A program made the translations under genes and the position numbers. A stretch of 64,000 nt of DNA from Rhizobium sp. NRK18 (GTDB lineage: Bacteria > Pseudomonadota > Alphaproteobacteria > Rhizobiales > Rhizobiaceae), in NCBI RefSeq assembly GCF_024385575.1, contig NZ_JANFMV010000001.1:3315681-3379680 (forward strand), given 5' to 3'. Of the stretch, positions 1 through 10,188 are shown one piece after another. The notes below the pieces were generated by a model that searched no databases, was not told where the DNA came from, and saw nothing but the letters and a program-made list of their open reading frames with translations. The first letter of the stretch is position 1. Each line of letters opens with the position of its first letter.

Positions 1-370
1 GGTCAATCAGATCATAGATGGCGTTGTCATCCGCCTCTCGCGCTTCGTCCGTCCGGGCCTCGCGCATCCGGTCCTCCAGGCGGTCGGCCTTGGCGCGTTC
101 GCGCATCACGCGGCTCTCCTGCACCTTTTGCGTTGCCGAGAGTTGCTGCTCCTGGGTCATCAGCCGCGAGAAGCGTTCCGAGTAGTTGCGCGACATGTGC
201 CGATGGATCGGATCGACCGAACCGATAGCCGTCATGATGACGTCCATGGATTCGCCAAGCTCCCTGCGGGTGCGGGCCGTCTTGGCGAGATCGTTCTCCG
301 CCATGCGCTCGAGATGGCGCTGGACCGCGACGAGTCGCTGCAGTTTCTCCGACTTGTTCTTCGGTGCCAT
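1..370 (-). CDS. Coiled-coil flagellar protein, FliJ-like (partial, runs off window start)
   Basis: The frame opens with ATG at 370 and stays open to the window edge (123 codons), so the C-terminus is missing. The visible protein is highly charged and helical, rich in Glu, Arg, Gln and Met, with no membrane segment or signal peptide: MAPKNKSEKLQRLVAVQRH at the start, then long Arg/Glu heptad-like stretches. It begins 12 nt after the fliR stop and is therefore the last visible gene of the flhA-fliR operon. Size, charge and position resemble the FliJ-type export chaperone, but no diagnostic motif is visible, so FliJ-like is an inference from composition and context only. Confidence 0.6.
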   Translation of the reverse strand, partial: MAPKNKSEKLQRLVAVQRHLERMAENDLAKTARTRRELGESMDVIMTAIGSVDPIHRHMSRNYSERFSRLMTQEQQLSATQKVQESRVMRERAKADRLEDRMREARTDEAREADDNAIYDLID

Positions 371-382
371 ACCCCCCTCCCC

Positions 383-1144
383 TCAGTGCCCGAGAAAGAC
401 GGACGGGAAAGCGTCCGCGAACTGGCGCAGCAGCGCGGCGATGCAGAGGTAGAGCAGGAAGAGGCCGCCCATCAGGTGATAGGGCATGGAAATGAAGAAG
501 ATCGGCACCTGCTGGGCGAGCTTGTTGATCATGCCGATCGAGACGTTGAACATCAGCCCGTAGAGCAGGAAGGGGCTGGCGAGCCGCAACATGATGTGGA
601 ACGTCATGTCGATCGTGTCGGTGAGCGTGATCAGCATTCGCTGCGTCTCGTCGCGCCCGAAGACGCCGACGGGCATCACCTTGTAGGAGTCGATCAGCGC
701 ACGGAAGACGATCTCGTGGAAATTCAGGGCGAACAGCATCATCAGCCCGGCAAAGACCAGCATGCTGGTCATCGGGTTTTCGGGATTGCCTTCAACGATG
801 TCGGGAGCCGACGGCGGGGCGTTGAAACCCATGAACATCGCCATGATGGAGCCAGCAAACTGCAGGCCGCTGGCAAAGAAGCGGGCAATCAGTCCGTAGG
901 TCGTGCCGATCAGCGTTTCGGAAAAGATGATGCCGATATAGGTGGGGGTGGCAACCGACACCCGGGGATAGACCACATCCCAGATCAGCGGCAGCAGCGC
1001 CAGCGACACGGCAAGCGCCACGAACAGCCGGATGGTCGCCGGCAGGCGGATCGAGGAAAATCCCGGCAGGGCCATCATGCAGCCGCCGATTCGGCAGAAC
1101 ACCAGAAACAGCGCCAGCACAGTGCCCTGCGGATCAGGTATCAT
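383..1144 (-). CDS. fliR: Flagellar export gate protein FliR
   Basis: 253 aa, the usual FliR length, almost entirely hydrophobic with about six membrane segments. FliR forms the inner-membrane export gate of the flagellar type III secretion system together with FliP, FliQ, FlhA and FlhB. The N-terminus ([23 protein letters not shown]) has the typical FliR pattern of a first helix ending in Cys-Arg then a Gly-rich turn. The ATG lies inside the end of flhA (4-nt overlap), so translation is probably coupled. fliP, fliQ and flhB are all elsewhere in the window. Confidence 0.93.
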   Translation of the reverse strand: MIPDPQGTVLALFLVFCRIGGCMMALPGFSSIRLPATIRLFVALAVSLALLPLIWDVVYPRVSVATPTYIGIIFSETLIGTTYGLIARFFASGLQFAGSIMAMFMGFNAPPSAPDIVEGNPENPMTSMLVFAGLMMLFALNFHEIVFRALIDSYKVMPVGVFGRDETQRMLITLTDTIDMTFHIMLRLASPFLLYGLMFNVSIGMINKLAQQVPIFFISMPYHLMGGLFLLYLCIAALLRQFADAFPSVFLGH

Positions 1145-3228
1145 GAAATGGAGCCCAGGATCTTGATTTCTATGCCTTTCGCCAGTTCGACGTGAGACAG
1201 GACCGGCAACGTCGCGAACAGGCGCTCGATGATCATGCGCACATAGGAGCGCGTTTCCGGCGACGTGACAAGCACGAAGGGCAGCCCGCGGTCCATGAAT
1301 TCACGGATAACCTTGGTCGCCTGCTCGCTGAACTCCTCGAGACTGCGCGGATCGATGTCGAATTCGATGACCTCGCCCTTGGCATCGCGCTTCAAGGCCT
1401 GATGGAAGACGAGATCCCATTTCGGACCGAGGCGCAGCACCCGCAGGACGCCGTTGTCGGCCAGGTCGCCGCAAAGCTGCTGGGCCATGCGAATGCGGAC
1501 GTGTTCGACGATCTGTTCGGTCTTGCGCACATGCGGCGCGAGTTCGGCCACGGCTTCGAGAATCAGATGCAGATTGCGGATCGAGACACGCTCCGCCAGC
1601 AGCAGCTTCAACACCGCCTGCAGGCCGGAATAGGACATGTGCGACGTGCAGATCTCGTCGGCGAGCTTCTTGTATTCCGGGTCGAGGCGCTCGATCAGAA
1701 CCTTGACGTCCTTGTAGGAGAGAAGCTGCGGCAGGTTGTTGCGGATCACCTCGCTCAGATGGGTCAGCACGACGGAGACGTTGTCGATCGGGTGGAAGCC
1801 TTCGCGCTTCAAGTCTTCCGTAAACGTCTCGAGTATGGAAACGGCGGGCATGCCGAAGGCCGGCTCGCGGATCTCGTCGCCCGGGACCGACGGCTTACGG
1901 CCGGCGCCGGTGACGACCATGACTTCGCCGACGCGCAGCTGATTGGACGCGATCGTCGTGCCGTGGATACGGATCTGATAGGTCTTTTCCTGGATCGCGA
2001 TGTCGTCGGACACCTTGATTTCCGGGACCACGAAACCGTATTGCGAGGCGAACTTCTTGCGCATCTTGCCGACGCGGAAGGCGAGTTCCTGATGCTGCCC
2101 GAGCAGGCGGGTGGAAACCAGCTTGCCGAGCGCCAGCTCGATTTCGGCGGTCTTCAGGGCAGACTTGACGGAGTCCTTCTCCTGCTCCTTGGTCTGCATG
2201 ACCTTCTTTTCTTCCTGGTCGCGGACAAGCTTGTTCTCCGCCTCGATCTGGCGCGGAATATACCAGCCGCCGAAGGCCATGACGCCGCCGAGGAAGGTGA
2301 AGGGCAGGAAAGGCAGGCCCGGCATCAGCGCCAGCAGGCCCATCAGAGCTGCGGCAACCGAGAGGGCGCGCGGATAGCCGCTCAGCTGTTCGACGACGGC
2401 CTTGTCCGTCGAGCCGAGCGTGCCGCCGCGCGAGACGATGAGGCCGGCGGCGAGCGAGACGATCAGCGCCGGGATCTGGGAGACCACGCCGTCGCCGACG
2501 GAGAGCTTGACAAAGACGTCGGCCGCTTCGCCGATCTGCATGCCGTGGCGGAAATAACCAATGATGATGCCGCCGAAGATGTTGATGCCGGTGATCAGCA
2601 GGCCGGCGACGGCGTCACCGCGCACGAACTTCGAGGCACCGTCCATCGAACCGAAGAAGGAGCTTTCCTCTTCCAGCTCGCGGCGGCGGCGCTGCGCTTC
2701 CTTTTCGTCGATGATGCCCGCCGACAGGTCGGCGTCGATCGACATCTGCTTGCCGGGGATGGCATCAAGGGTGAAGCGCGCGCCGACTTCCGCGATACGC
2801 GTCGCACCCTTGGTGATGACGATGAAGTTCACCACGATGAGGATGAGGAAGACGATGAGACCGATGACGAAGTCGCCGGACATGATGAGCTTCGAAAAGC
2901 CGGCGATCACGCCGCCGGCCGCATGGTCGCCCTCATTGCCGTGCGACAGGATCACGCGCGTCGTGGCAATGTTGAGCGCCAGTCGCGTCATGGTGACGAT
3001 CAGCAGGATGGTCGGAAAGGACGAGAAATCGAGCGGCTTCTGGATCCACAGGGCCACCATGAGGATCAGAACGGAAAGCGCGATCGAGAAGGCCAGACCC
3101 ATGTCGATGAGAAAGGTCGGGATCGGCAGGAAGAGAATGCAAAGGATGAGCACGATGCCGGCAGCAAAGCCGACGTCACGTCCGCTCGGATTGACCTTGG
3201 GTAGCGGTAGAGCTGGTGGTTGCGCCAT
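1141..3228 (-). CDS. flhA: Flagellar export protein FlhA
   Basis: 695 aa, full length for FlhA. The N-terminal half has about eight membrane helices and the C-terminal half is the large cytoplasmic domain that receives substrate-chaperone complexes. The FHIPEP family signature is visible near residues 145-165 ([19 protein letters not shown]), followed by the charged cytoplasmic loop with an [11 protein letters not shown] stretch. FlhA is the core of the export gate and couples proton flow to export. It is the first gene of an flhA-fliR pair; a 152-nt gap separates it from fliQ upstream. Confidence 0.96.
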   Translation of the reverse strand: MAQPPALPLPKVNPSGRDVGFAAGIVLILCILFLPIPTFLIDMGLAFSIALSVLILMVALWIQKPLDFSSFPTILLIVTMTRLALNIATTRVILSHGNEGDHAAGGVIAGFSKLIMSGDFVIGLIVFLILIVVNFIVITKGATRIAEVGARFTLDAIPGKQMSIDADLSAGIIDEKEAQRRRRELEEESSFFGSMDGASKFVRGDAVAGLLITGINIFGGIIIGYFRHGMQIGEAADVFVKLSVGDGVVSQIPALIVSLAAGLIVSRGGTLGSTDKAVVEQLSGYPRALSVAAALMGLLALMPGLPFLPFTFLGGVMAFGGWYIPRQIEAENKLVRDQEEKKVMQTKEQEKDSVKSALKTAEIELALGKLVSTRLLGQHQELAFRVGKMRKKFASQYGFVVPEIKVSDDIAIQEKTYQIRIHGTTIASNQLRVGEVMVVTGAGRKPSVPGDEIREPAFGMPAVSILETFTEDLKREGFHPIDNVSVVLTHLSEVIRNNLPQLLSYKDVKVLIERLDPEYKKLADEICTSHMSYSGLQAVLKLLLAERVSIRNLHLILEAVAELAPHVRKTEQIVEHVRIRMAQQLCGDLADNGVLRVLRLGPKWDLVFHQALKRDAKGEVIEFDIDPRSLEEFSEQATKVIREFMDRGLPFVLVTSPETRSYVRMIIERLFATLPVLSHVELAKGIEIKILGSIS

Positions 3229-3380
3229 TTACGGTCCCGTCTCTTCATGAGAGGTTTTTTCAAGGGCAAGCCAGATGCCCCGCGATCGTGCCGACAGGGT
3301 TAGCCGCCGAAGCTTGCGCGAGGGTGAAACACCACCCGTCAGCAAGGCTCCGTCATAAGGCGAGACGCGTGCAGGAGAGG

Positions 3381-3647
3381 TCAGAAACCGGATTGAATGC
3401 GCGAGAAGACAAGGTCGGTGAACAGCGAGATCTGGCCACCGATGAAGGGGGCGGAAATCGCGACGGTGACGAAGATGGCGAGGATCTTCGGCACGAAGGT
3501 CAGCGTGATTTCCTGCACCTGCGTGAGCGCCTGAATGAAGGCGATGGTCAGACCGACGACCATGGCCGCCAGAACGGCCGGCCCGGAGGCGGCGAGCACC
3601 GTCCAGATGGCGGACTGCATGATGTCGAGAGCGTCGGCTTCGTTCAT
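3381..3647 (-). CDS. fliQ: Flagellar export gate protein FliQ
   Basis: 88 aa with two hydrophobic helices (about residues 15-40 and 52-75), the normal size and topology of FliQ. It starts MNEADALDIMQSAIWTVL and carries the conserved central QALTQVQEITLTF region found in FliQ proteins. It is part of the inner-membrane export gate. It lies between flgD (133 nt upstream) and flhA (152 nt downstream) on the same strand; both gaps are too long for tight coupling but no terminator is evident in them. Confidence 0.93.
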   Translation of the reverse strand: MNEADALDIMQSAIWTVLAASGPAVLAAMVVGLTIAFIQALTQVQEITLTFVPKILAIFVTVAISAPFIGGQISLFTDLVFSRIQSGF

Positions 3648-3780
3648 TTCATTCCCCTGCTCCAGCAGGTCAAGGCACGCCGAATCGGCTGCCCATCATC
3701 TTGGCAGATGAACGCATTCTTCTAAAGACGCAGAACTGATGTTATTGCCGTCGCCGGCGCCATCCGCCAGCGGCGAATGG

Positions 3781-4194
3781 TCACTGGGTCGCGGCCAAGG
3801 TGATGCCGGCTTCGATCGTGACCTTCGAGCCGTCTTCGGTGACCGCCGTCAAACCGTCGCTGCTGACCGCAACGGAGGCGATCACGCCGGTGGTTTCGCC
3901 ATCGGCGGATGTGATCGTCTTGCCGATATAGCTCGACGCCTGCGACAGCGCCGTCTGCGAGATCAGGCTTTCCAGGTTGGTGTTCGTCTGGATGGTCTGC
4001 TCGACCTGCGAGAACGTCGCAAGCTGCGCGATCTGCTCGCTCGCATCCATCGGATCGGTCGGGTCCTGGTTCTTGATCTGGGCGATCAGCAACTGCAGGA
4101 AGTTGTCGTAGTTCAGCGTCGCGGAAGCCGAAGCCTTCGTGGCGGCAGTCGTTGTGGAAGTCGTCGTTGACGATGTGACTGCGTCTACCGCCAT
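3781..4194 (-). CDS. flgD: Flagellar hook cap / hook assembly protein FlgD (short alpha-proteobacterial form)
   Basis: 137 aa. After a Thr/Ser/Ala-rich start it has the conserved FlgD core: [21 protein letters not shown], then a Met-Asp-Ala-Ser-Glu stretch and [16 protein letters not shown]. FlgD caps the growing hook so that FlgE subunits can polymerise. The protein ends soon after the N-terminal FlgD domain; the Ig-like/tudor half of the about 230-aa enterobacterial protein is mostly missing, as is usual in rhizobia. The ATG overlaps the end of flbT by 10 nt. Confidence 0.92.
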   Translation of the reverse strand: MAVDAVTSSTTTSTTTAATKASASATLNYDNFLQLLIAQIKNQDPTDPMDASEQIAQLATFSQVEQTIQTNTNLESLISQTALSQASSYIGKTITSADGETTGVIASVAVSSDGLTAVTEDGSKVTIEAGITLAATQ

Positions 4195-4634
4195 GGTGCG
4201 ATCTCCTTGCGGATCTGTTCGATGGTCGAAGGCGACATTTCCTGTTCGTTCAGGATGCGGTCCTCGATCGGGTAAAGCTGACGAATGGCCTTCAGCGCTT
4301 CAAAGGCGCGACCGGACGACACCAGGCCGTCGATGCGCTTCAGCTCTGCCAGAACCTCTTCGTTCTTGAAGCAGGCGAGCAGCATCGTGACCGACTTGCG
4401 GAACATCGCAGTCGTCTGTTCGGCGCCCTCGGGATTGATGAGGATCATCTGGGAGATGAAGTAGAGCTGGCGCAGCGGCGTCGTTGCATCTTCCGGCTGA
4501 AGCACGTGGTTTTCCAGAAGGAACGTGACATCGTTCAGGAATTCCAGGGCCACCTTTCGGTCGACGCGAAGAACCGCGCCGTTGATGAAGATGCGCTCGC
4601 CGGATTTCAGCGAAATTCTGAGTGTACTTTTCAT
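4185..4634 (-). CDS. flbT: Flagellin post-transcriptional regulator FlbT
   Basis: 149 aa, beginning [20 protein letters not shown], the normal FlbT N-terminus. A longer in-frame extension upstream is open but overlaps flaF and looks non-coding; the chosen ATG overlaps the flaF stop as ATGA. FlbT is known in Caulobacter to bind the 5' leader of flagellin mRNA and regulate its translation and stability, and in Brucella to promote flagellin production. The flagellin leaders in this window (15.3-20.2 kb) share folded elements that could be its target. The neighbour flaF is its usual partner. Confidence 0.94.
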   Translation of the reverse strand: MKSTLRISLKSGERIFINGAVLRVDRKVALEFLNDVTFLLENHVLQPEDATTPLRQLYFISQMILINPEGAEQTTAMFRKSVTMLLACFKNEEVLAELKRIDGLVSSGRAFEALKAIRQLYPIEDRILNEQEMSPSTIEQIRKEIAPWR

Positions 4635-4978
4635 TGCAGGCCATCCCTGATGATGGTGGTCACGTCGATGATACCTTGGAAATTGTCCGTCTCCCGTTTC
4701 CGGATGCGGTCGCATTCCTTGAGTATCCATATTGCGATCGAGATGAGATTGGCGCGCAGTTCCTGGTTCAGCTGGTTCTCCGGCTGCTTCAGGTCCTCGA
4801 TGAAACGGATCCACACCCGACGGGTATAGAAGAGCGCCTCAATCGCATCACGGTTATAGCCACCGGCGGCCTTCGCCGCCCGCAGTAGTTCAATAGAACG
4901 GGTCAGGACTTGCCGTTCGCGATCCTTGGCGTCGGCGACGCCGTCCTCCATGATCTCGGCATATGAAAACTGGTACAT
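4631..4978 (-). CDS. flaF: Flagellin synthesis regulator FlaF
   Basis: 115 aa, beginning [20 protein letters not shown], typical of FlaF. The family is small, helical and cytoplasmic, and works with FlbT in controlling flagellin synthesis and secretion in alpha-proteobacteria. The central segment [19 protein letters not shown] is the conserved core. It follows flgL and precedes flbT with a 4-nt ATGA overlap, the standard hook-operon arrangement in Rhizobiaceae. Confidence 0.93.
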   Translation of the reverse strand: MYQFSYAEIMEDGVADAKDRERQVLTRSIELLRAAKAAGGYNRDAIEALFYTRRVWIRFIEDLKQPENQLNQELRANLISIAIWILKECDRIRKRETDNFQGIIDVTTIIRDGLQ

Positions 4979-5016
4979 TTCACACGTCCTTCATTCGTAT
5001 CGACGTCCCTTGGTCA

Positions 5017-6069
5017 TCAAAGGAAGTTCACCAGGCTCAACTGCTGAATCCTGGATGTCAGCGTGTATGATGCCTCAACTTGAGCAAGCAAATTGTTAAC
5101 GCGCGTTGAAGCTTCGTACGCATCGACCCCTTCGAGATCGCTGAGGTGCGTTTCGATGATGTTTTTCTGCTCGGCCAGGGTGTCATCCGCCTTGGAGACA
5201 CGCGACTGGGAAAGCCCGAGCTGGGTGCGCTGGTAGTCAACGCCGGAGATCGCCTGACCGGCGTAATTGATGGCGGAATTCGAAACCACCTGACGCACAT
5301 CGGATGAGATGTTCGAGCCAAGCAACTCGACAGACAGCACCGCGGAAAGCGCGAAATAGCGCATCCCGTCGGTGTTGGTGTTGGTTGAGGAATCCACGAC
5401 TTCAGACTTGGTAATGCGGCTCGTCATGTTCTGGTCGCTGGCGCTGGACCAGTTCGTCTGCCAGTCCGTGCCGGTGAACATCGGCTCCAGGGTGTTGGAA
5501 ATGAAATCCTGCATGTCTGCGGCGGTGATCGTCGACGCCGCCGGATCGTCCTGCGCGAAACCGAAACGGGTCAGGAACGCATCGTCGAACGCCGCCTTCG
5601 CCGGATTGCCGCTTGCCGTGTAGTCGGTCATCGGCTGCACATCGGTGTTGATGCCGGCGAAGAGATACTCGCCGTCAAGCGATGTGTTGGCGAGCCCCGT
5701 GAACGCCTGCAACGCATTGCTGGCCGACTGGACGGCGGTTGAGAGCGTGCTCTCGTCGTCACTGCCGGACAGGGCAACGAGGGCCGCCATGACGTCGGAT
5801 GCATTGCTGGACATCTGCTCAAGCGCCGCCTGCGAAGCGTCGAGGCGCTGCGACACGAGAGAATTCGTGTCCATCAGCGACTGGATGCGCATGACGTCGC
5901 GGTTGAGGTCGATGCTCTGGCTGGTCTTGGCGCCAAGCGCCACGCCGAGATCGGCATGCGTGCCGGTAACGACTTCTTTCTGCGCATCGACCAGCTCGTT
6001 CTGCGACTGGCGGATGGTCAGCCGCATGGCATTCTGGACGGAAAGGTTGGAAATCGATGAAGTGTCCAT
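5017..6069 (-). CDS. flgL: Hook-filament junction protein FlgL (HAP3)
   Basis: 350 aa. The N-terminus (SISNLSVQNAMRLTIRQSQNEL) and C-terminus (TLTSRIQQLSLVNFL) form the coiled-coil D0 regions shared with flagellins, as expected for an exported axial protein without a signal peptide. FlgL joins the hook, through FlgK, to the filament. It starts 3 nt after the flgK stop, so the two junction proteins are co-translated. Rhizobial FlgL is close to this length. Confidence 0.93.
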   Translation of the reverse strand: MDTSSISNLSVQNAMRLTIRQSQNELVDAQKEVVTGTHADLGVALGAKTSQSIDLNRDVMRIQSLMDTNSLVSQRLDASQAALEQMSSNASDVMAALVALSGSDDESTLSTAVQSASNALQAFTGLANTSLDGEYLFAGINTDVQPMTDYTASGNPAKAAFDDAFLTRFGFAQDDPAASTITAADMQDFISNTLEPMFTGTDWQTNWSSASDQNMTSRITKSEVVDSSTNTNTDGMRYFALSAVLSVELLGSNISSDVRQVVSNSAINYAGQAISGVDYQRTQLGLSQSRVSKADDTLAEQKNIIETHLSDLEGVDAYEASTRVNNLLAQVEASYTLTSRIQQLSLVNFL

Positions 6070-6072
6070 GGA

Positions 6073-7530
6073 TTACCCCGCCGCCGCCAGCAATGATTTC
6101 ATCATTTCGTCGACTGTGTTCAGAAGCTTTGTCGACGCCTTGTAGGACTGCTCGAGATCGAGGAGGCGTGACAGTTCCTCATCAAGGCTGACGCCCGTCT
6201 TGTTCGAGAATGCCTCCTGCGAACGCTGATAGAGTGCGGCCTTGTTCTCCGCCGCGCCGTCCGCGTTGCTGCGCAGGTTTTCCAGCCAGCCGATCGAATT
6301 GCTCGCATAAGACAGGATGTCGGTCGAAGTATCGATGCCGCCGACCGCATCGAAGCTTATGTCGCCGTCCATGGAGGTGACGTAACCGTCCAGGAGGTCG
6401 GAGAAGCCCGTCGCGCCGCTGGTGTTGACGACGAAGTCGCTTCCGTTGATGCCGCCGTCGCGCAACAGGGTCGGATCACCGCCCTGCGAGGTGACCACTG
6501 CGCTGTTGACCTTGATGCGGGCGGCCAGTCCCGGAACCAGGGTGCCATCCGGAGGCACGGTGCCATCGTCCCATGTGAACAGGCCGGGCAGATTGTCCGT
6601 CATGCCGGTCTGATCGACTTCCGAGAACATGCTGATCAGGCCGCGGGCGGTCTCATCGAGCTGGTTCTGGAACGTCGGGGCGATCTCGTCGCGGATCTGC
6701 AGCAGCGCGCTGAGCGAACCCCTGGCGGAGGTGTTGCCGCCTTCACCCGGCTGCACGGGCACGCCGTCGATATAGACGGCGCCGCCGGTGGTCGAGGCGT
6801 CATAGGCGAGCGTCTGCTGGAAGGAGATTTCCCGCGGAGAGCTTTCAAACAGCGTGGCGCCGTCGGTCGTGTAGAGGACCATGTCGCCATTGTCGCGGGT
6901 CAACGACTTGACGCCGACGATCTCTGAAATCTGTTTTACAAGTCCGTCGCGCGTGTCGAGAGCATCGACATCCGATGACCCTGCGGAGCTGGCGTTCTTG
7001 ACCGCGTCATTTGCTTCCTTGAACTGGTTGAGCAGGTCGCGAAGCTTCTCGACAGCGGTCTTGATATCCTTGTCGGCCTGGGTCCGTATGCCCTGGATCT
7101 CGTCGGTGGCCGAGTTCAGCGAGTTGGCGACATCCTGCGCGCTTGTGACGACGGTCTGCGCCAGCGCATCCTCGTTCGGCTTCGTGGCATAGGACTGCAG
7201 GCTATCTCTGAGCGTAGACATGTAGGCAGACGGCGAAAGCGAGTAATCGTCGCCGCCGAGAACGCTGCGCATGCTCTCCAGACCGTCCAGCAGCGTATCC
7301 TGACCACTCTGCTGGGAAATGCTGTCGAGCAGCTTGCCCATCATCGTCGCATCGCCGGCCCGCTGGATGGTGACCGTCTGGGACCCGTAGATCGTGCCGA
7401 CGACGGTCGCATCGCGGCGCGTGTAGTTCTCGTTGCCAGCATTGGCAATGTTCTTCGAAACAACGGCAGTCTGCGTGCCGGTGTTTGTGAAGATACTCTG
7501 TGCCGTGTTGATTGCTGCCGAGAGCGACAT
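6073..7530 (-). CDS. flgK: Hook-filament junction protein FlgK (HAP1)
   Basis: 485 aa. The N-terminal region SIFTNTGTQTAVVSKNIAN carries the rod/hook family pattern, followed by the ENYTRR turn typical of FlgK; the C-terminus ends with a coiled-coil helix (LLDLEQSYKASTKLLNTVDEMM). FlgK is the first junction protein on the hook. It is exported by the flagellar type III system. It lies 23 nt downstream of flgE and is immediately followed by flgL. Confidence 0.94.
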   Translation of the reverse strand: MSLSAAINTAQSIFTNTGTQTAVVSKNIANAGNENYTRRDATVVGTIYGSQTVTIQRAGDATMMGKLLDSISQQSGQDTLLDGLESMRSVLGGDDYSLSPSAYMSTLRDSLQSYATKPNEDALAQTVVTSAQDVANSLNSATDEIQGIRTQADKDIKTAVEKLRDLLNQFKEANDAVKNASSAGSSDVDALDTRDGLVKQISEIVGVKSLTRDNGDMVLYTTDGATLFESSPREISFQQTLAYDASTTGGAVYIDGVPVQPGEGGNTSARGSLSALLQIRDEIAPTFQNQLDETARGLISMFSEVDQTGMTDNLPGLFTWDDGTVPPDGTLVPGLAARIKVNSAVVTSQGGDPTLLRDGGINGSDFVVNTSGATGFSDLLDGYVTSMDGDISFDAVGGIDTSTDILSYASNSIGWLENLRSNADGAAENKAALYQRSQEAFSNKTGVSLDEELSRLLDLEQSYKASTKLLNTVDEMMKSLLAAAG

Positions 7531-7553
7531 TGGACGCGCCTTACCGTTCTAGC

Positions 7554-8816
7554 TTATCTCTTCAGGTTGATGAGGACGTCCATCAGGTCAGACCCTGTCT
7601 GAAAGACTTTGGAGTTCGCCGTGTAGCTTCGCTGCGATTCGATCATTTCGGTCAGTTCGCTGGCCAAGTCGACGTTGGAGCTTTCCAGCGCGCCCGAGAT
7701 GATCGTGCCGAACTGACCGGTCTCGGCGTAGCCGATGGTCACGACGCCGGAATCGGCCGTTTCCAGATACATGTTGCCGGAAACGACCTTGAGGTTGTCC
7801 GGGCTCTGCACCGTTCCAAGCGCGATGCGGTAGATTGCCGTTGTCGATCCGTCCGAATACTTCGCATAGACGACGCCGTCGCCGTCGATTTCGACCGATT
7901 TGACCGCGGAGGCCGCGCTGCCGTCGACGTTCGCCTTGTTGACGGCGAAGTCGGTGGCGAGCTGCGTCATATCGCTGAAGTCGATATCGACATCCATGTT
8001 GTTGACGCTGTCGGCAATCGCCACACCGCTGTCGCCGCTGGTCGTGTCGAGCGTGCCGTCATCGTTGAAGATCAGTGTCGCCGAGCCGATCTGACCCGTC
8101 GGCGAATAGGGGAAGCCGGTCTGGTCGGTGGCTTCCGAATTGAGGTAGACCGAGACTTCCCACTCGTTGTCGTTCGTCTTGGTGTAGTAGAAATCGTAGG
8201 TCACTTCGCGGCCCTGGCTGTCATAGGCGACCAGAGAGCTCTTGTGCGTATAGGTGGATGTCGACAGGTTGGCGCTCGGCAGGTCGCCGGTGACGACCTC
8301 CGAGTCCGCATCGAGGTTGGCGGCGAAGACGCCGGTCGTCGACTCGGACGCCGTCAGGCCGCTGCCGCTGATATTGATCGGCTCCAGCCCCGCATAGCCG
8401 TTGACGACGACCGCCGGATCGCCACCAGCGTAGGAATAGCCCATCAGGCTGTTGCCCTGCGAGTTCACCAGATTGCCGTTGTCGTCGATCGTAAACGAGC
8501 CGGCACGCGTCAGATAAGAGTTTCCGGCATCGTCCTGCACGATGAAGAAGCCGTCGCCCTGGATGGCGAGATCGGTATCGGACGTCGTGTATTCCAGAGC
8601 GCCCTGCTCGGAAATGGAATACTGGATGCTGGTGGTCACGCCGCCGGAATTGTAGGCACCGGCGGTCGAAGGCAGGACGAGGGAAGAGAAGGACGTCGAC
8701 GCACGCTTGTAACCCGTCGTGCTCGAGTTCGCGATGTTGTCACCAACGGTACTCAGGCGGTTTGCCTGTGCACTCATGCCGGAGACAGCAGTCTTCATCG
8801 TCCCAAAGAGACTCAT
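7554..8816 (-). CDS. flgE: Flagellar hook protein FlgE
   Basis: 420 aa. The N-terminus has the axial-protein signature (MSAQANRLSTVGDNIANSST near residue 14) and the C-terminus has the matching D0 helix (LTEMIESQRSYTANSKVFQT). The central region is Ser/Thr/Asp/Gly rich like other rhizobial hook proteins. FlgE polymerises into the universal joint between rod and filament. It is the first structural gene after rem; 133 nt of AT-rich sequence separates the two. Confidence 0.95.
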   Translation of the reverse strand: MSLFGTMKTAVSGMSAQANRLSTVGDNIANSSTTGYKRASTSFSSLVLPSTAGAYNSGGVTTSIQYSISEQGALEYTTSDTDLAIQGDGFFIVQDDAGNSYLTRAGSFTIDDNGNLVNSQGNSLMGYSYAGGDPAVVVNGYAGLEPINISGSGLTASESTTGVFAANLDADSEVVTGDLPSANLSTSTYTHKSSLVAYDSQGREVTYDFYYTKTNDNEWEVSVYLNSEATDQTGFPYSPTGQIGSATLIFNDDGTLDTTSGDSGVAIADSVNNMDVDIDFSDMTQLATDFAVNKANVDGSAASAVKSVEIDGDGVVYAKYSDGSTTAIYRIALGTVQSPDNLKVVSGNMYLETADSGVVTIGYAETGQFGTIISGALESSNVDLASELTEMIESQRSYTANSKVFQTGSDLMDVLINLKR

Positions 8817-8949
8817 CTTGGATCCTCATGACCATCTTGATTTTGAAGAGTAGGGAGCGGGCCTTGTGTGAAGCTGTCTGTCGAGGGGTTTTCGCGATTT
8901 TAAAACAAATCCGAAGAGGACAGACGGAAGGCCCGCGCCGATTTAAAAA

Positions 8950-9621
8950 TTAATTCCAATCAATGCAGTAGCCGAGAAAGCGCTTGGAATCGATCGGATC
9001 GAAACCCAGCTTCCGGCGCAGCTTCTTGCGAAGCTTGCTGATGTGGCTTTCGACCACATTTTCCTCGACCTCATCGTCGAAGATTCCATAGATTGCGCTG
9101 AAGATCTGCGTCTTGGAAACGCGGCGGCCACGGTTGGCGACCAAGTACTCCAGGATGCGGCGCTCGCGGCGCGGCAGCGGGAATGTGTCGCCGCTGATCT
9201 CCGGATCACGACCATCGGAGAAGACCCGGATCGGGCCGACTTCGGTGTAGTTGGAAATTGCCTTCAGGCGACGGCGGATCGCCGCAGCCCGAGCGAGAAT
9301 TTCGCGGGGATGAACCGGCTTGCGCACCACGTCGTCAACGCCGCTGTCGAACAATGCCAGAGTGACGTCCAGCGAGTGCTGGTCGCTGACGGCGATGACA
9401 GGTGCCTGAGACCGATCACGGATCGCCCTCGGCAGCTCGCAGGTCTGACCACCTTGCCCGATCAGAAACGCTTCAACTGCCGCGAGGTCGCATTCCGCCG
9501 CGGTGTTCACCCATTCGCCAAATTCTTCAGGATCAAAACCTGTCGAGGGAATTCCCTCGCGCCCAAAAAGGGATGTGTAGCCATCTTTCACGAGCTCTCG
9601 CTCATCAACCACTACGATCAT
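8950..9621 (-). CDS. rem: Motility response regulator Rem (OmpR-type)
   Basis: 223 aa: a receiver-like domain at residues 1-115 and an OmpR-type winged helix at about 125-222 ([17 protein letters not shown], then [15 protein letters not shown]). Rem is known in Sinorhizobium as the growth-phase regulator that relays VisNR to the class III flagellar genes. The receiver looks non-canonical: in the position of the phosphoacceptor Asp (…DLxxxDxxLP) the sequence reads [12 protein letters not shown], which places Glu50 there. This fits an orphan, phosphorylation-independent regulator. It lies alone between a 567-nt leader and flgE. Confidence 0.92.
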   Translation of the reverse strand: MIVVVDERELVKDGYTSLFGREGIPSTGFDPEEFGEWVNTAAECDLAAVEAFLIGQGGQTCELPRAIRDRSQAPVIAVSDQHSLDVTLALFDSGVDDVVRKPVHPREILARAAAIRRRLKAISNYTEVGPIRVFSDGRDPEISGDTFPLPRRERRILEYLVANRGRRVSKTQIFSAIYGIFDDEVEENVVESHISKLRKKLRRKLGFDPIDSKRFLGYCIDWN

Positions 9622-10188
9622 TCGTCCGCCTCCGAATCAGTGTGGTGCCTCGATGACTTATCGATACGAATCGGGCGAATCGGCAGCAACTAACTCTTAT
9701 CAATGGCGGAAATTAATAGTTGATTAACCATAGTGTACTGATTTGAACTACATATAGTGGCACCTCTCCAAAATTGGCACAATTTTCCTTTGGAAAAGTT
9801 AACTTATGCTTAATTACGGAATTGCCAAATTCTCCTCGCTGGAATCCGGCATAAATATGACATCCTTAGAAATCAGGATGGAATTCCATTTATGGTTGTG
9901 CACTCAGTGGCCGCTTTATGGCGAAAACTGATGAATCACAATTTCGCCTCAGCGGTAAACGGGATGCACGCCACCGCATTTCACCCGCCGAAACCGTCAA
10001 TTCCGGTCATTTGAGCAGCACAATTCCACGCCTTCCCCTCGCAGGAGAGCGTCATCATGCGTGCCGTTTTCGGGTGTTGGAATGTCATATTCCGGGATGG
10101 GAGGGACGGTCCAGCAGACTGAAAGCCGTGATCCGCCCTCGTCTTCGCTCCACTCCGGCCTCGCTCCGGGTCGTGGATGAGGTTAGCG
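9622..10188. other. Intergenic region between fliK and rem
   Basis: 567 nt without a convincing gene. Short open frames here show no coding character or recognisable product. The half next to rem (9690-9900) is AT-rich with several TTAAC and TTAATT runs and most likely holds the rem promoter and binding sites for its upstream regulators (inference from position). The half next to fliK is GC-rich. No clear hairpin plus U-tract is visible behind fliK. Confidence 0.5.

Noticed and set aside
1192..3204. Long plus-strand open frame (670 codons) antisense to flhA
   Set aside because: It is a mirror of flhA, a clear family member on the minus strand. Its protein is Arg/Asp/His-rich low-complexity typical of GC-rich antisense frames.
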